From: Posidonia oceanica
Lineage: Eukaryota > Streptophyta > Magnoliopsida > Alismatales > Posidoniaceae
Direction: 5' to 3'
Length of the DNA: 64,000 nt
Assembly (NCBI GenBank): GCA_037176725.1
Contig: JAZBRS010000049.1
Location: 35,270,001 to 35,334,000 of the forward strand
Position 1 is the stretch's first letter; the number at the start of each line of letters is the position of its first letter. The notes beneath the pieces are model-generated. The model saw nothing but the letters and a program-made list of their open reading frames with translations. It made no database searches and was not told where the DNA came from. A program made the translations under genes and the position numbers. This document shows, one piece after another, positions 1 to 11,299 of the stretch.

Positions 1-604
1 CAAAATAGGAATGAGGAGAGCCCTACACACATAAAAAGGGGAGGAAAAGGTAGGAGTAAGTGTAAGTCCTTGAGAGTTTGGCATGGAGTCCGTCCTCTCT
101 ACACCACCACCAAACATCACCAACACCCTTTCCCAGAGTGCCACCAACAAGTTAGGGGTCTGAGTAGAGTCCAGTGAGTCAAGGACCGCTCCCTTCCGGT
201 ACAGCAGGCACCAAAGCACTCCCGATGCTGAAGGCAAACCACACCGATCAAAAATCATGCATACATCCGCATTTCCAATCATCTCCCTTCCCTCTAATCA
301 TTCCACTTTGCAAAGCTTGCTCCAGCACTGAGACAGTACCCCTACTCAGCACGCGTTGGCATCATCGGGCTGCGACGACCCAGAACTCCTGCCAGTCCCT
401 GCCGCACCAACAGAATCCCTTTGCTTATATGTGTCTAATTGCCATAATCTGAATGATTACTGTTGGATGTGTTGAACTGTTTTACCAGCTTCAGAATCTG
501 CTTTCAATCAGTAGTTTTGCGCCTGTATGAGATCTGATAATTCACAGTCTTGGTAACAGGTACCTTTTGCGACAGCTGTCTGTCTGCGTTCTGCAGTCTA
601 CGCA
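1..604. other. Upstream region of the element A ORF, no gene seen
   Basis: No convincing coding sequence. A TATA-like ATAAAAAG lies near 31-38, and a pyrimidine-rich stretch ending in CAG lies at about 585-597, just before the ORF start. It could be a 3' splice site of a leader intron. The short ORF at 174-452 has no recognisable features. Confidence 0.3.
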
Positions 605-1807
605 ATGGGTTTCCCCACTCTAGTGACCCCGACACACTGTTCTGAGATCCTGCGAGAGTGGATCGGCAAGCTTACCAAAGATGACTGCGAGAAGCTACGC
701 CTATGGGGCATTCCAACCAAATTGTTGAAGGCTGCTGACGTAGAAGTGAGCCGCCATCTTCTGTGCGCTACCGCAAGATTCTGGAAATCGGCACACCATG
801 TCTTCCGTTTTGGCAGAACTGAACTGACACCTACACTGGAGGAAGTGCGCCGGATCTGTGACTTTTCCAAGATCTTGGGGCTGCCCATCTTCATGAGGCG
901 TGACGGATACATTGCGGTCCTGAAACAGCTGACTAGGCTCTTTACTCGAAGTTGCCAGCAAAGACTGATTTGCACCAGCGGGCCCACGCCCCTACTTCGC
1001 CTAGCATATTTTGATTATACTGTGGAAAAGCACGCCGAACTCGGAGACGAGCTGTGGCTCCGGGGATTTGTTACCCGTTTCCTAGGCGAGCTGGTCTTTA
1101 CTCATGGTAAGGCGACGGTGGCCGTTGAGATCGCTAAAATAGCACTCGCTGTGGTGACTCGCCAGATAGACCTGGCACCGGTTGTTCTGGCAGAAACATA
1201 CCGCGGACTGGACCGCATTTCGCATAGCTGCCGCCACTTTCATGGTTGCGGAGTACTTATTCAGGTCTGGCTAGCCGCACACACCGAGATAGACCTTCTG
1301 TGCCCCCAGGTACATGCTTTCGAGGCCTACTGCAACAGCGGCCATGCCAAGACAGTCAAGAGCGTCAAGGAAGAATATGAAAGGCTATCAGGACTGACAG
1401 ACGACACAGTAACCTGGCGCATCATCCCTTCCATGGCCGAACCATTCACTGTCTTCTTCAGCACACGCGACATGCGGCTAGTTGTACTACCAGAATTCAC
1501 TGTGGGTGTGGAATACCACCCTATCAGGGTCATGCGCCAGTTCGGTTTCCAGCAGGACGCCTTTGTCGACAGCACAGCACCTAGGCTCCTTCAGGCATAT
1601 CCCCTCAGTACAACTGCCCCAACGAAGGAACTAGCCAATCTGATGCAGCATGGAGTGCGATCAACAGATATCGCGGCTACGAGAGGCATAGGGTGTACCC
1701 CTGAGTACATCACCGAGGTGCAGGACCTCTGGCCCATCGATGAAATCCCGCCAAGCGGTCCCTTGTTCCCTGACTCTGGAATATCAAAGAAGGCCCGAAC
1801 CAGCTAG
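605..1807 (+). CDS. Retroelement-borne DUF7745/plant-mobile-domain-like protein, intact 400-codon ORF
   Basis: The ORF runs 400 codons without a stop, starting at an ATG in the context GCAATGG. The protein has the look of the plant transposon-associated DUF7745 group, related in layout to the plant mobile domain. An N-terminal helical part contains LWGIPTKLLKAADVEV, then TPTLEEVRRICDFSKILGLP, which resembles the GE-T-TLEEV-LLGLP core of mobile-domain proteins. A central part has LGELVFTHGKATVAVEIAKI, and a later segment CGVLIQVWLAAHTEI corresponds to the conserved LLQ-W-WL-H block. The C-terminus is low in structure. No nuclease or polymerase residues are seen, and the molecular function is unknown. 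The ORF lies in sense orientation upstream of the 3' LTR. Its intactness contrasts with the decayed genes of elements B to E. The family name is from memory of conserved patterns, not a search. Confidence 0.6.
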   Translation: MGFPTLVTPTHCSEILREWIGKLTKDDCEKLRLWGIPTKLLKAADVEVSRHLLCATARFWKSAHHVFRFGRTELTPTLEEVRRICDFSKILGLPIFMRRDGYIAVLKQLTRLFTRSCQQRLICTSGPTPLLRLAYFDYTVEKHAELGDELWLRGFVTRFLGELVFTHGKATVAVEIAKIALAVVTRQIDLAPVVLAETYRGLDRISHSCRHFHGCGVLIQVWLAAHTEIDLLCPQVHAFEAYCNSGHAKTVKSVKEEYERLSGLTDDTVTWRIIPSMAEPFTVFFSTRDMRLVVLPEFTVGVEYHPIRVMRQFGFQQDAFVDSTAPRLLQAYPLSTTAPTKELANLMQHGVRSTDIAATRGIGCTPEYITEVQDLWPIDEIPPSGPLFPDSGISKKARTS

Positions 1808-2264
1808 AGCCGTTATGCAGCTGTTACCCAGTTTCCTTTCAAGTCATGTTGTATTTTCTGGCCTGCCACAGGCGTGTAACCAACAGTTCTATCAATACAA
1901 AAGTGTTTTGTGCTGGCTACTCACATTTCAAAGCTGCCTAATGCATTCCATGCTCCTTACCCATCATATCCTGAGGCCCCTGGCCAAACTTGTTGCCCAC
2001 ATGACACAGGAAAGTCCTCAGCAAACAACCCAGACTCCAGGACCTCTGCGGACCCACGCCGTCAAATCCTGCTACTAGGCATCCCCAGCTGAGTCTCTGT
2101 CGGGCTGGTACCCCCAAACTACTCGTTTGACAAATACGTTAGTTTTGTCCATCCTTCGCTTTTCGATGCCAGGGACGCTTCGGCTGACCCCTGGTATCAT
2201 CCTGATACCAGGGGCATCTTTTCAGATGCCCTGCGGTATCTCATCCGTATCATCCCCTTCCTCT
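1808..2264. other. Spacer between ORF and tandem arrays
   Basis: No gene seen. Just after the ORF there are only short ORFs. At about 2188-2215 the phrase CTGGTATCATCCTGATACCAG forms an inverted repeat that resembles, in design, the arrays that follow. Confidence 0.35.
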
Positions 2265-3042
2265 TTGCCGGCCGATAAGTCCAATATCTTATCATTCCTT
2301 CATTCCCTCTTTGCCGGCTGATAAGTCCGATATCTTATCATCTCTTTCCTTTTGCCGGCCGATAAGTCCGATATCTTATCATTCCTTTATTTCCTCTTTG
2401 CCGGCTGATAAGTCCGATATCTTATCACCCCTTTCCCTTTTGCCGGTCGATAAGTCCGACATCTTATCATTCCTTTATCCCCTCTTTGCCGGCCGATAAG
2501 TCCGATATCTTATCATTCTATTCTTTTATTCATTTGCCGGTCGATAAGTCTGATATCTTATCATCTCTTTCCTTTTGCTGGCCGATAAGTCTGATATCTT
2601 ATCATCTCTTTCCTTTTACCGGTCGATAAGTCCGATATCTTATCATCGCTCTCCCTTTGCCGACCGATAAGTTCGATATCTTATCACTTCTTTATCCCCT
2701 CTTTGCCGGTCGATAAGTCCGATATCTTATCATTCTATTCTTTTATTCATTTGCCGGCCGATAAGTCCGATATCTTATCACCCCTTTCTCTTTGCCGACC
2801 GATAAGTCCGATATCTTATCATTCCTTTATTCCCTCTTTGCCGGCCGATAAATCCGATATCTTATCACCCATTTTTCTTTGCCGGCCGATAAGTCCGATT
2901 TCTTATCATTCCTTTATTTCCTTTTACCGGTCGATAAGTCCGATATCTTATCATTCCTTTATTCCCCCTTTGCCGGCCGATGAGTCCGATATCTTATCAC
3001 CCCTTTCTCTTTGCCGGCCGATAAGTCCGATATCTTATCAAT
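2265..3042. repeat. Tandem array of GATAAG...CTTATC units (about 18 copies, 36-50 bp period)
   Basis: Each unit reads roughly TTGCCGGCCGATAAGTCC then GATATCTTATC, followed by a variable pyrimidine-rich spacer. GATAAG and CTTATC are inverted copies around an 8-nt centre that itself ends in GATATC. The inverted arms are kept in nearly every copy while the spacer drifts. A single related unit recurs near 3846-3872. The array lies in the 3' untranslated part of element A, where Tat/Ogre elements commonly carry hypervariable repeats. Confidence 0.9.
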
Positions 3043-3049
3043 CCCTTCC

Positions 3050-3057
3050 CAACCAAC

Positions 3058-3100
<43 letters not shown>

Positions 3101-3108
3101 GCAATCAC
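3050..3108. repeat. Microsatellite (AACC)n/(AATC)n
   Basis: Perfect to near-perfect tetranucleotide repeat, CCAA then AATC units, joining the two minisatellite arrays of element A. Confidence 0.9.
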
Positions 3109-3109
3109 T

Positions 3110-3872
3110 ACTCTTTCCGGTTGATAGGACCGTAAACTATCATTCTCTGGCTAATGATCCAAAACTCATCCTGGGCTGATATCCAAAACTATCCCGCAGT
3201 TGTGTTATACGGCTGACATCCAGTAACTGTCACTCGTAATTGCCCCTTTCCGGTTGATAGGACCGTAAACTATCATTCTTTGGCTAATGATCCAAAACTC
3301 ATCCTGGGCTGATATCCAAAACTATCACTGGCAATTACGTTATACGGCTGATATCCAGTAACTATCGCTTGCAATTGCTCTTTCCGGTTCATAGGACCGT
3401 AAACTATCATTCTCTGGCTGATGATCCAAAACTATCACTCGCAATTGCATTATACGGTTGATATCCAGTAACTATCACTCGCAAACACCCCTTCCGGTTG
3501 ATAGGACCGTAAACTATCATTCTCTGGCTGATGATCCAAAACTTATCCTAGGCTGATATCCAAAACTATCACGGGTTTGCGTTATACGGCTGATATCCAG
3601 TAACTATCCCTCATAATTGCACCTTCCGGTTGATAGGACCGTAAACTATCATTCTTTGGCTGATGATCCAAAACTCATCCTGGACTGATATCCAAAACTA
3701 TCACCTGCAACCATGTTATACGGCTGATATCCAGTAACTATCACTCACAACTGCACCTTCCGGTTGATAGGACCGTAAACTATCGCTTCCGGTTGATAGG
3801 ACCGTAAACTATCACTCTCGGCTGATGATCCGAAACTCATCCCCCCCGACCAATAAGTCCGATAACTTATCA
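3110..3872. repeat. Second hairpin array: about 125-bp superunits of GATA...TATC inverted repeats
   Basis: Seven copies of CCGGTTGATAGGACCGTAAA followed by CTATC begin each superunit (near 3115, 3247, 3383, 3493, 3624, 3756, 3787). Inside a full superunit follow GATGATCC...TCATCC, GATATCCAAAACTATC and GATATCCAGTAACTATC. Each is a 4-6 bp inverted repeat around 7-9 nt. The unit sequence differs from the first array but the design is the same. Confidence 0.88.
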
Positions 3873-4430
3873 CCTCCTTCGCGCGACTTCGTCCCAAAAG
3901 ACGGAGCCCCGCATCCCTCCGCGTCAGGAGAGGGTCCCCCTCTCCCGTCGCACCTCTGTAATTTTGGTTACTCCTTCTCTACGCGACTCCAGCCGCCTTG
4001 CTTGCTTGCTCCCTCGGGCGAGAACAAGCTGCCTTTTTTCCTCCTTGCTGCGCAGGTTTGGACTTACCACCAAGTTCCACGTCACGCTGCAGCTCCCCCT
4101 CCAGCATCCTATTGCATCAACTCCTCAGTCGCGCAACGTCGCAAGCTAGTCTAAGCATCCCCGGCATCATCGGTATCATCCGCGTTGTTTCGGCTTCCCC
4201 ATCTGTACTAACCCTGGCACTAACTTTTGCATTGCATCCGCATTAGCAAGCATTGCATACATTGCATTTCATCCATCTGCACCAGCACTTTGCATTGCGG
4301 CAACGATCTACGACGTTCGGTGCATCCGCCGAATAAGTGGCTCACGCCGACAGCAATCCTCTGCTCCCGTCGGTCAGATGGGGTGTCTCGTCAACCCTGA
4401 GCAGCGGCCTCGCTTCGCTTGACCTCGCTC
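3873..4430. other. Spacer before the 3' LTR of element A
   Basis: No gene seen. It has a GC-rich stretch (3880-4140), then CATTGCAT-like words (4220-4300), then a GC-rich segment leading into the polypurine tract. Small ORFs here overlap in several frames and look random. Confidence 0.4.
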
Positions 4431-4440
4431 AGGGAGGGGC
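4431..4440 (+). other. Polypurine tract of element A
   Basis: AGGGAGGGGC, followed by ATC and then the LTR start TGTTGACACC at 4444. A purine run directly before the 3' LTR is the plus-strand priming site of LTR retrotransposons. It shows that the LTR at 4444 is a 3' LTR in plus orientation. Confidence 0.75.
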
Positions 4441-6484
4441 ATCTGTTGACACCCCATTTTGACAGACTGAATCGATTGGAATCTTCTGGTGGCTTCTGAA
4501 CCCAAACCTACGTCCAAACCCACACCATCCTTCCCTCTTTCCCCTCAAAACAAGTCCAAACTCAACCTAAGATTACACCCCTTTTCTAAACCCAAAAACT
4601 ACCCAAAAACCATAGGAAAACTCACCCTTCCTGACTTAGCAAATCCACCAAAAAGTCCTTAGAATTTCAAACCAAAACCACTTCCAAAAACCTTAGAAAA
4701 CTTAGGCAAAACTACCCTTTTTCTACACTTCAAAACCCTTCCAAAACTTTCTCAAAACCAAACCAAAACCCTGCGAGTAAGACTAGAGACCCTAGACTAC
4801 ACACCCACCAAATTTCACCCCTTTTTGAAACCTCTAAGACCTCCTTTTGCCTAAATTATCCTTTTCTCTCTCCTGGATTATCCTTTTCTCTCTCCTCTCT
4901 CTCCTGATTATCATCCTTCTTTTCACCTCCTTTTCTCCCTCTTTTTTGCCTGGCTGTGGGCCCCCCTTGTGCTTCCATCTGTTCTCAACCTTATTCCTAT
5001 TTTTATCTTATTTTTACCATTTTCTTTGATTTTCAAAAAATTACTTTCCTTCAACTCCTCTCTTTCCTATTTATTCCTCCAATTCCCCCTTTTCCTCTCC
5101 TTTCTAATTTCCGCTTCTCCTCTCTTACTAAACCTTTAAAAAACCTTTGAAAACCTTTAAAACTCTAAAACAAAAGAGAAACAAGTCAAAATCCTAAAAA
5201 GAAATAATTAAAAACTTAACCAAACAATTAGAAACAAAAGCCTAACTAAATCCAACTAAAAAAAGGGAAACCAAGAATGCAACTAAAAAATGCGAAACCA
5301 ATCAAAAGAAAATGCTGTAAAATCAAGAAAAAAACCAAAAAGCAATCAAAACAAGTCAAAGTAAGAACCTTACTAAAAGACAATCGAAAACAATCCCTAA
5401 AAAGAAAAGAAAACAATTAAAAAGTTCCAAGACAACTAATTAAGGAAAAAGAAGAAACCTAACAAATATAAGAAGAAGAACTCAAAAACCTAATTAAAAA
5501 AAAGGAAAAATAATAATAATAACAAACAATCAAGAATCCAAAAACACCCAACTAAAAACTTAACAAGAAGACCTAACAAAAAAGAAATTAATTAAAAGAA
5601 CTCAACAAACGAAAATCAAAAAACAAATCAAAAAGACTTAAGCAAAAAGGACCAAAATCAAAAATCCAAAACCCACTCGAATTAGTTTAAAACAAACTTT
5701 AAAAAAATCCTAATTAACATCCCAAGTACTTAACAAGGAAAACATAATTAGAAAACAACTTAAAAGACTTAACAAATATTTAATCAAAATCAAAAACAAA
5801 TCAAAGTAAACAAAACTCTAAAAACCCTAATCAAAACTAAATCTCTCTAAACCCAACTAATTAATCAAAAACAATTATTAAAAAACTTAATCAAGGTCCC
5901 AACTTAAAACACAATCACTCTAAAAACCTTTTCCTATTTTTGTTTTATTTTTATTTTATTTTTATCTAATTTATTTCTCTCCCCTCTCTTCCTCCTTTCT
6001 TTCTTCCTTTCTATTTTTCTTTCTTTCTTTCTTTCTTTCCCCTTTCTTGGGCCCGGTCCGGCCCGTCTCCCCTCTCCTCCTTCCTTTCTTTTTTTCTTTT
6101 TTTTTTTTCCCCTTTCTCCCGCGCGCGCGCGAGGCCCGGCCCACGCCTGCTTCTCTTCCTCCTCCCTCCTTCTTCCTCTCCTGCTTCCTTCCCCTCTGTT
6201 TTTTTTTCTTCTTCTTCTTTTTCTCTGCCAGCAACCTCCTCAGACCGACAGCTCGCTGCTCCTCTGGTCTATAGATCTCCTCCAGGCGCTCTGGTCATCT
6301 CCAGGCTGCGTCACGCCTCGCCAGACGTCGCCCGAGCTCCGCCTGCCTCCGGAGAAGATCGCCTACTGGTCCGCGCCGCCTCAACCCCCCTTTTCCGGCG
6401 TTCTTGGGCACTGGTAGCGTTTGCTACAGTGTCCATGTCCGCCGGCCAGTTACTGTAGCGTTATTTTTTCTTTGCCATGACATT

Positions 6485-7300
6485 TTGTTGTTAAATTGCA
6501 TTTTCGGTTTCAGTTTTTAGTTTATTGCATTCAGGTCCTGCCTCTGCTTAAAACTCATTTAATTCTGAATTAAAATCATATGAAATTGCATGGAAAAAAC
6601 CCAAAAATCAATTAATTGCATGTTAGTCCTCCTGATATTAATCTGATTTAATGCTCATATTTTACCTTAGTAAATTGCATTTTCAGTCTCTACTGTTTTC
6701 CTTATTTGCAATTCAATCCTCTGATCTGTTAACTTAGGTTTTATTTGTCAATTTTTCTTACTGCATTGCATTATTTTCCCTCACAGTATCTGATTTTTGC
6801 ATATAGGTCCTTCATGATGCACAGCATACATTTAAATGCATATTTTGCTTATAAAATTGCATTTTTGACCCTACATGATTTAAAATTTGCATATAGGTCC
6901 TCTATTGGTCATTTAAATGCATATTTTACTTATAAAATTGCATTTCTTACCCTGCATGACTTGAAAATTGCACATAGGTCCTCTACATGCTTATGGGAGT
7001 CATTTAAATGCATGTTTTGCTTATAAAATTGCATTTTTGCCCCTGCATGTTTGAAAAATTGCATATAGGCCCCTGTTTGCATTCCAGACCACTCAGACCC
7101 TTGTTTTGCTGGAAAAATTGCATTTTAAACCCTGTTGATTTCAAAATTGCATGTCGATTTACCATTCGACTTCGAAACCTGTCCTGATGCATGGCTACCT
7201 TGAAAAACTGCATTTTGAACCCTGCATTTTGTAAAATTGCATTCAAACCCCCATCTTTTTCAAAATTGCATGTAAGTTCCTTTTTTCTGAAAAAGTCATC
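6485..7300. repeat. Dispersed AAATTGCAT repeats in LTR of element A
   Basis: The word AAATTGCAT recurs about every 50-70 bp, usually followed by an A- or T-rich phrase and then TAGGTCC or CCCTGCAT. The same pattern on the opposite strand fills about 12540-13400 in the LTR of element B. Confidence 0.75.
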
Positions 7301-7654
7301 CCTAAGTCTCTTCTTGCATTCTGCACGCATTGCATTCTTGCATCCGGCATCCCTTGCACACACTCAGGCATTTTTAGCTCCCGTTTACACGGGAGGACCT
7401 GTTTTGCACACCCCTTAGGTCCTTTTTACACTTAGATCTTACCTTCTCCCCTGTTCTGGCCTCCTGTCTTGAAGTCTGGATATCTTCAGATCCGGCCGTT
7501 GGATCTTCTCAAGTAAGCTACTGGGCGACCCCGGCGGAGCGTTCTTCAGCATAGACCAATCAGATTTCAGATCAGGCATCAAATTTCCAAGGTAAGTCCT
7601 CTTGAACTTCGGCAGCATCTTTTGCATATCATTCGCAGTGCATGGCTTTTGCAC

Positions 7655-8185
7655 ACTCTTTTTCGCTTTGTTTCTCGCACCGTTTTGCGTGCCCAGCTTT
7701 GTTTCTCGCATCGTTTTGCATGCCGACTTTATTTCTCGTACCGTTTTGCGTGCCGCTTTGTTTTCCTGCACCGTTTTACGTGCCGTTTTGTTTTCTCGCA
7801 TCGTTTTGCGTGCCCAGCTTGTTTCTCGCACCGTTTTGCATGCCACTTTGTTTTCTCGCACCGTTTTGCGTGCCGTTTTGTTTTCTTGCATCGTTTTGCG
7901 TATCCTTTGTTTTCTTGCACCGATTTGTGTGCCGTTTTGTTTTCTTGCACCGATTTGCGTGCCGTTTTGTTTTCTTGCACCGTTTTGCGTGCCCAGCTTT
8001 GTTTCTTGCACCATTTTACGTACCGTTTTGTTTTCTTGCACCGTTTTGCGTGCCCGGCTTTGTTTCTCGCATCATTTTGTGTGCCGCTTTGTTTCTTGCA
8101 CCGTTTTACGTTCTCGCTTCGTTTCTCGCACCGTTTTACGTTCTCGCTTCGTGTCTTGCACCGTTTTGCGTGTTTTGCGTCGTTT
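7655..8185. repeat. 30-bp minisatellite in LTR of element A (about 18 copies)
   Basis: Units read TTTCTCGCACCGTTTTGCGT then GCCGCTTTG, with small changes. Each contains GCAC and GTGC in inverted order around an 8-nt centre. Because the period is a multiple of three and free of stops, long ORFs open in several frames on both strands. These are artefacts of the repeat. Confidence 0.9.
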
Positions 8186-8880
8186 TCTCTCGCATGTCGC
8201 CCGCATTGCCTGTTTTCACCGCTGTTTTGTTTTATCGCCTGCATTTGCATATAGGGCAGTGATGCTTACTGCCTGGAGTTCTCACGAGTCAGGTTCCGCC
8301 CGATTCGGAACACAGACAGCGTTCCTGAGCACTTAGATTGCACGTTTACTTTCTTGCATTGCATTCGTCACTTAGAGCACACCTTTGAGCATTTAGATAG
8401 GCATTCATTGGCACTTAGGTATTCAAAGTCTGCATTTCCCTGCGTATGCGAGCGTAAGCCTAGAAAGACCGATTCTCGGGCGTGTCGGGGGTGCCTAACA
8501 CCTTCCCCGCACGTAACAGGAGTCCTTGCCCTCTCTTTTGGCCCGCAATGACCATATCGCCCTTATCCTAGGCATGAGTCACATCATTTGCATTCATTTG
8601 CATCTCACTTTTTCTGCATTGCCTTGCATTGCATCTTTTGCTTGGTTTTGCGTGATTATTTACGCATTTCCCCGGTTTTCCTTGTCTCCCGATCTAATAG
8701 ACTTGGTGGCGACTCCGATTTTGTCTTATCTTCTTCTTTTCTTCCCCTTTTCCCTCTTTTAAATGATTTCGAGTTAAGTCTTCCTTCTCGGACATAGCCG
8801 CTAATAGTGAGCCTGATTCTGATCGGTGCACGCGAGCTTTGGCAGTGTGCATGGACGATCCGAACACCGGGATTACTACA

Positions 8881-9238
8881 GCCGGCGAAGATTGAGAAGC
8901 AAATGGCACGGACACAAACTGTCCGGGAGAGTAGGTGCTATAGTAAAAGTCACAGCAACGGCAGGAGGGATGTCGAAGGCGACGTATCCCTGAGAAGGAG
9001 GAGGCAATGGCGTCTCCGAATCGCGAGTAACGGTCATCAAGATAGACTCGGCGACCGGATCTAGAGGAAGAGTAGCTTGCCAGTGTCCCGGGACATATTG
9101 AGATACCAGAGGCGTCAAGGGAGGAAACCCTAGCGTCGGAGGGGGAACAAAGGGGACAGAAGGAGCGACCGGAGGGGCCGGAGCGGAAACACCCTCCGTG
9201 ACAGGAGTAAAGAGAGGCTCACTGACGTACTGGGCCAT
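8881..9238 (-). pseudogene. Gag N-terminus of element B, truncated by insertion of element A
   Basis: The minus-strand ORF starts at the ATG at 9238 (MAQYVSEPLFTPVTEGVSAP) and continues as a proline-rich sequence typical of the N-terminus of Ogre/Tat Gag, which precedes the structural core. No zinc knuckle is present because the ORF stops where the LTR of element A begins. The last two codons before the stop come from the LTR. Whether the fragment has an internal frameshift cannot be told without a full-length relative. Confidence 0.6.
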
Positions 9239-10560
9239 TGCTGACCTAGAGCACGTGAGAATAGGGCTGCGATAGGTATGCAAATGGTGATTCCTAATAG
9301 GAGCTATCGTCGCAAAGGCGGATAGCTCAGAAGGGGAGTGGTCGCGAACAAGGTCGCAACAGGGGTGTTAGAAAGGGACGGTACTCAAGTTCTAGCAAAG
9401 GGAACTCGCTTACCGATCACTGCTGACACAAGCAAAGACAATCAAGGATTAGAAACTAAAAGACAGATGCAAATGAGTTAAGTTAGATGACATAAATGAT
9501 ATGTATGCTTTCTAGTATGTCCCCCCTCACCTATCTAGTGTATCCTAGTAGGTGATCTACTTCGGGTATCCCCAAGTGTTCGGGTCACCGACTCAGGTCA
9601 GAAAAAATAGGCTCCCTGTCGAACTCCTAGCCAGAGCTGAGGAAATAACAGGGTGGTGCGTTGATGGCCCTGACCCCGCCAAAGCGTGGGCAGTACACTC
9701 CACTACACCGACACGACCCCTGGACAAGGGGGGACAGACCGACTGACTTGGCCCATGCCAAAAGCAGTGGAACAAGAGGTCGGAACCGTCCTTCGCAGAC
9801 TAGTAGGTGGACTCAGATGAGAAGAATGCATGCCCTATATGATGCTTATGCAAATGCTTAAAGTTTTTTATCTTGCGCATTTTATTAACCCAAGGGGGTG
9901 CAGGATTGTTTGAAGTCTCTAGTTGCTCCTAGAAGTTCTTTTTACTTGCCATTTTTAGTTAACCACAGGGAGAGCAATCAGTCTCTACTATCCTAGGCAT
10001 GGCATGTGCGAAAGGGAAGAAAATCAACCAAATATGGCAGGCAAACAGCATACAACACAGCAAAAGACAAGTGCATGGCATGTGCGAGTATTCGTGAGCA
10101 TGATAGTGAAGAGGAAGCATTCATCATGTCAAAAGGCATATATACAGGGCATGTGCGTGTGTAGTGACATAGCAAGTGTGTAAAAGAAAGCATTCACCAT
10201 TCAAAAGGCATGTATTATTGCCAAACAAGTATGTAGACATGCATTGTGCAGGGAGTAAAGCAATAATAAGCAAGCAAGATAAAGGAAGATAAAGACAGGT
10301 AAGCTGTAAAGCAAATAAGAACAGAAGCAAGGAAGTAAGTAAGTAAACAAGCAGATTAGACAGAGCAGAGCAAGACAGAGCAAAAAGCAAGGCAAAAGCA
10401 GCCGAGGGGGGGTGCAAAACCCAAGCAAAGTAGCCATAAGGCGACTCACCAGGATTCAGCACAGAAGAGCAAGCAAAACAGGCAAAGGAGGCACAAAAGA
10501 CAGACAAAGCTGCAAAACAGGCGAGCCAAAAAGCTAGAAGCGAAAGCCGGAGTCTATCTA
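9239..10560 (-). other. Untranslated leader of element B between primer site and gag
   Basis: About 1.3 kb with no convincing gene. Ogre/Tat elements usually have a long leader, sometimes with an extra ORF. The minus-strand ORF at 10124-10654 is hydrophobic and cysteine-rich. It overlaps the primer site and LTR end, so it is unlikely to be a gene. Confidence 0.45.
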
Positions 10561-10578
10561 TCCCCAGCAGAGTCGCCA
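10561..10578 (-). other. Primer-binding site of element B (tRNA-Arg type)
   Basis: The minus strand reads TGGCGACTCTGCTGGGGA one base after the LTR end (ACTACA, then G). This is the sequence type used by Ogre elements, complementary to the 3' end of a tRNA-Arg. It fixes the LTR at 10580-16613 as the 5' LTR of an element running leftwards. Confidence 0.8.
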
Positions 10579-11299
10579 CTGTAGTAATCCCGGTGTTCAG
10601 ATTGTCCATGCACACTGCCAAAAGCTCGCGTACACCGATCGAAATCAGGCTCACTATAAGTGGCTATGTCCGAGGAGGAAGGCTCAACTCGAAAACACTT
10701 GAAACAGAGGAGAAAAGATAAGAAAAGAAGAAGATAAGACAATTCAGAGTCGCCACGGTGTCTATCATCGGGAGACAAGGAAAACTGGGGGAAATGCGTG
10801 GATTAACACACAAAACCAAGCAAAGGGTGCAATACAAAGCAATGCAAAGGGAAACAAATGCAAATGAATGCAAATGATATGACTCATGCCTAGGATAAGG
10901 GCAATATGGTCATTGCGGGCCAAAAGACTGGGCAAGGACTCCTGTTACGTGCGGGGAAGGTATTAGGCACCCCCAACATGCTCGAGAATCAGTCTTTCTA
11001 GGCTTACACTCGCATACGCAGGGGAATGCAGGTTTGAATGCTTAAGTGCCAATGAATGCTTGAATGAATGCTCAAAGGTGTGCTCTAAGTGATGGGATGC
11101 AACGCAAGGAAGTAAACGTGCAGTCTAAGTGCTCAGCAATGCTGTCTGTGTTCCGAACCGGTCGAAACCTGGCTCATGAGAACTCCAGGCAGTAAGCATT
11201 ATTGCCCTATATGCAAATGCAAGCGAAAGAGCAAAACGGCGGTAAAACCAAGCAGTGCGGGCGACATGCAAGAGAAAACAGTATAAAATACGCAAAGCA

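Larger units (their letters stand above)
1..8880 (+). mobile_element. Element A: 3' part of a Tat/Ogre-type Ty3/Gypsy LTR retrotransposon
   Basis: The order is ORF (605-1807), tandem repeats (2265-3860), a purine tract (4431-4440) and a long LTR opening TGTTGACACCCC (4444) and closing ACTACA (8880). That is the normal 3' end of a Tat/Ogre element, a lineage known for very long LTRs and hypervariable repeats between pol and the 3' LTR. Gag, pol and the 5' LTR would lie left of position 1. The family assignment rests on similarity to the LTR of element B, whose primer site is preserved. At 8880 the LTR abuts element B's gag in opposite orientation, so A inserted into B. A is the innermost and so the youngest of the nested set. 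Confidence 0.75.
4444..8880 (+). repeat. 3' LTR of element A (4437 bp)
   Basis: It starts TGTTGACACCCC and ends GGGATTACTACA. The same termini, inverted, bound the LTR of element B (10580-16613), and similarity can be followed by eye at the start, in the minisatellite, and in the last 200 bp. At the start, identity looks like roughly 80%. Inside are an A-rich stretch (5150-5940), a CT-rich stretch (5940-6230), a GC-rich block (6240-6460), ATTGCAT repeats (6485-7300), a 30-bp minisatellite (7655-8185) and a U5-like tail. It encodes no protein. Confidence 0.85.

Noticed and set aside
2265..3872. CRISPR-like array of palindromic repeats with variable spacers
   Set aside because: Plant nuclear retrotransposon context, short variable units, no cas genes; typical 3' hypervariable repeats of Tat/Ogre elements.
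3825..4246. Overlapping ORFs before the 3' LTR of element A
   Set aside because: Three frames open at once in a GC-rich spacer; no recognisable protein.
5971..6274. Lys/Glu-rich and Pro/Phe-rich overlapping ORFs; similar ORFs at 14711-15055
   Set aside because: Homopurine/homopyrimidine stretch of the long LTRs; no start context or domain.
7439..8336. Long ORFs on both strands (200-244 codons), and the matching set at 11125-12004
   Set aside because: They come from a 30-bp minisatellite whose period is a multiple of three; open in many frames, repetitive translation, no domain.
10124..10873. Hydrophobic Cys/Leu-rich minus-strand ORFs
   Set aside because: They overlap the primer site and LTR end of element B and have no domain; chance frames in the leader.
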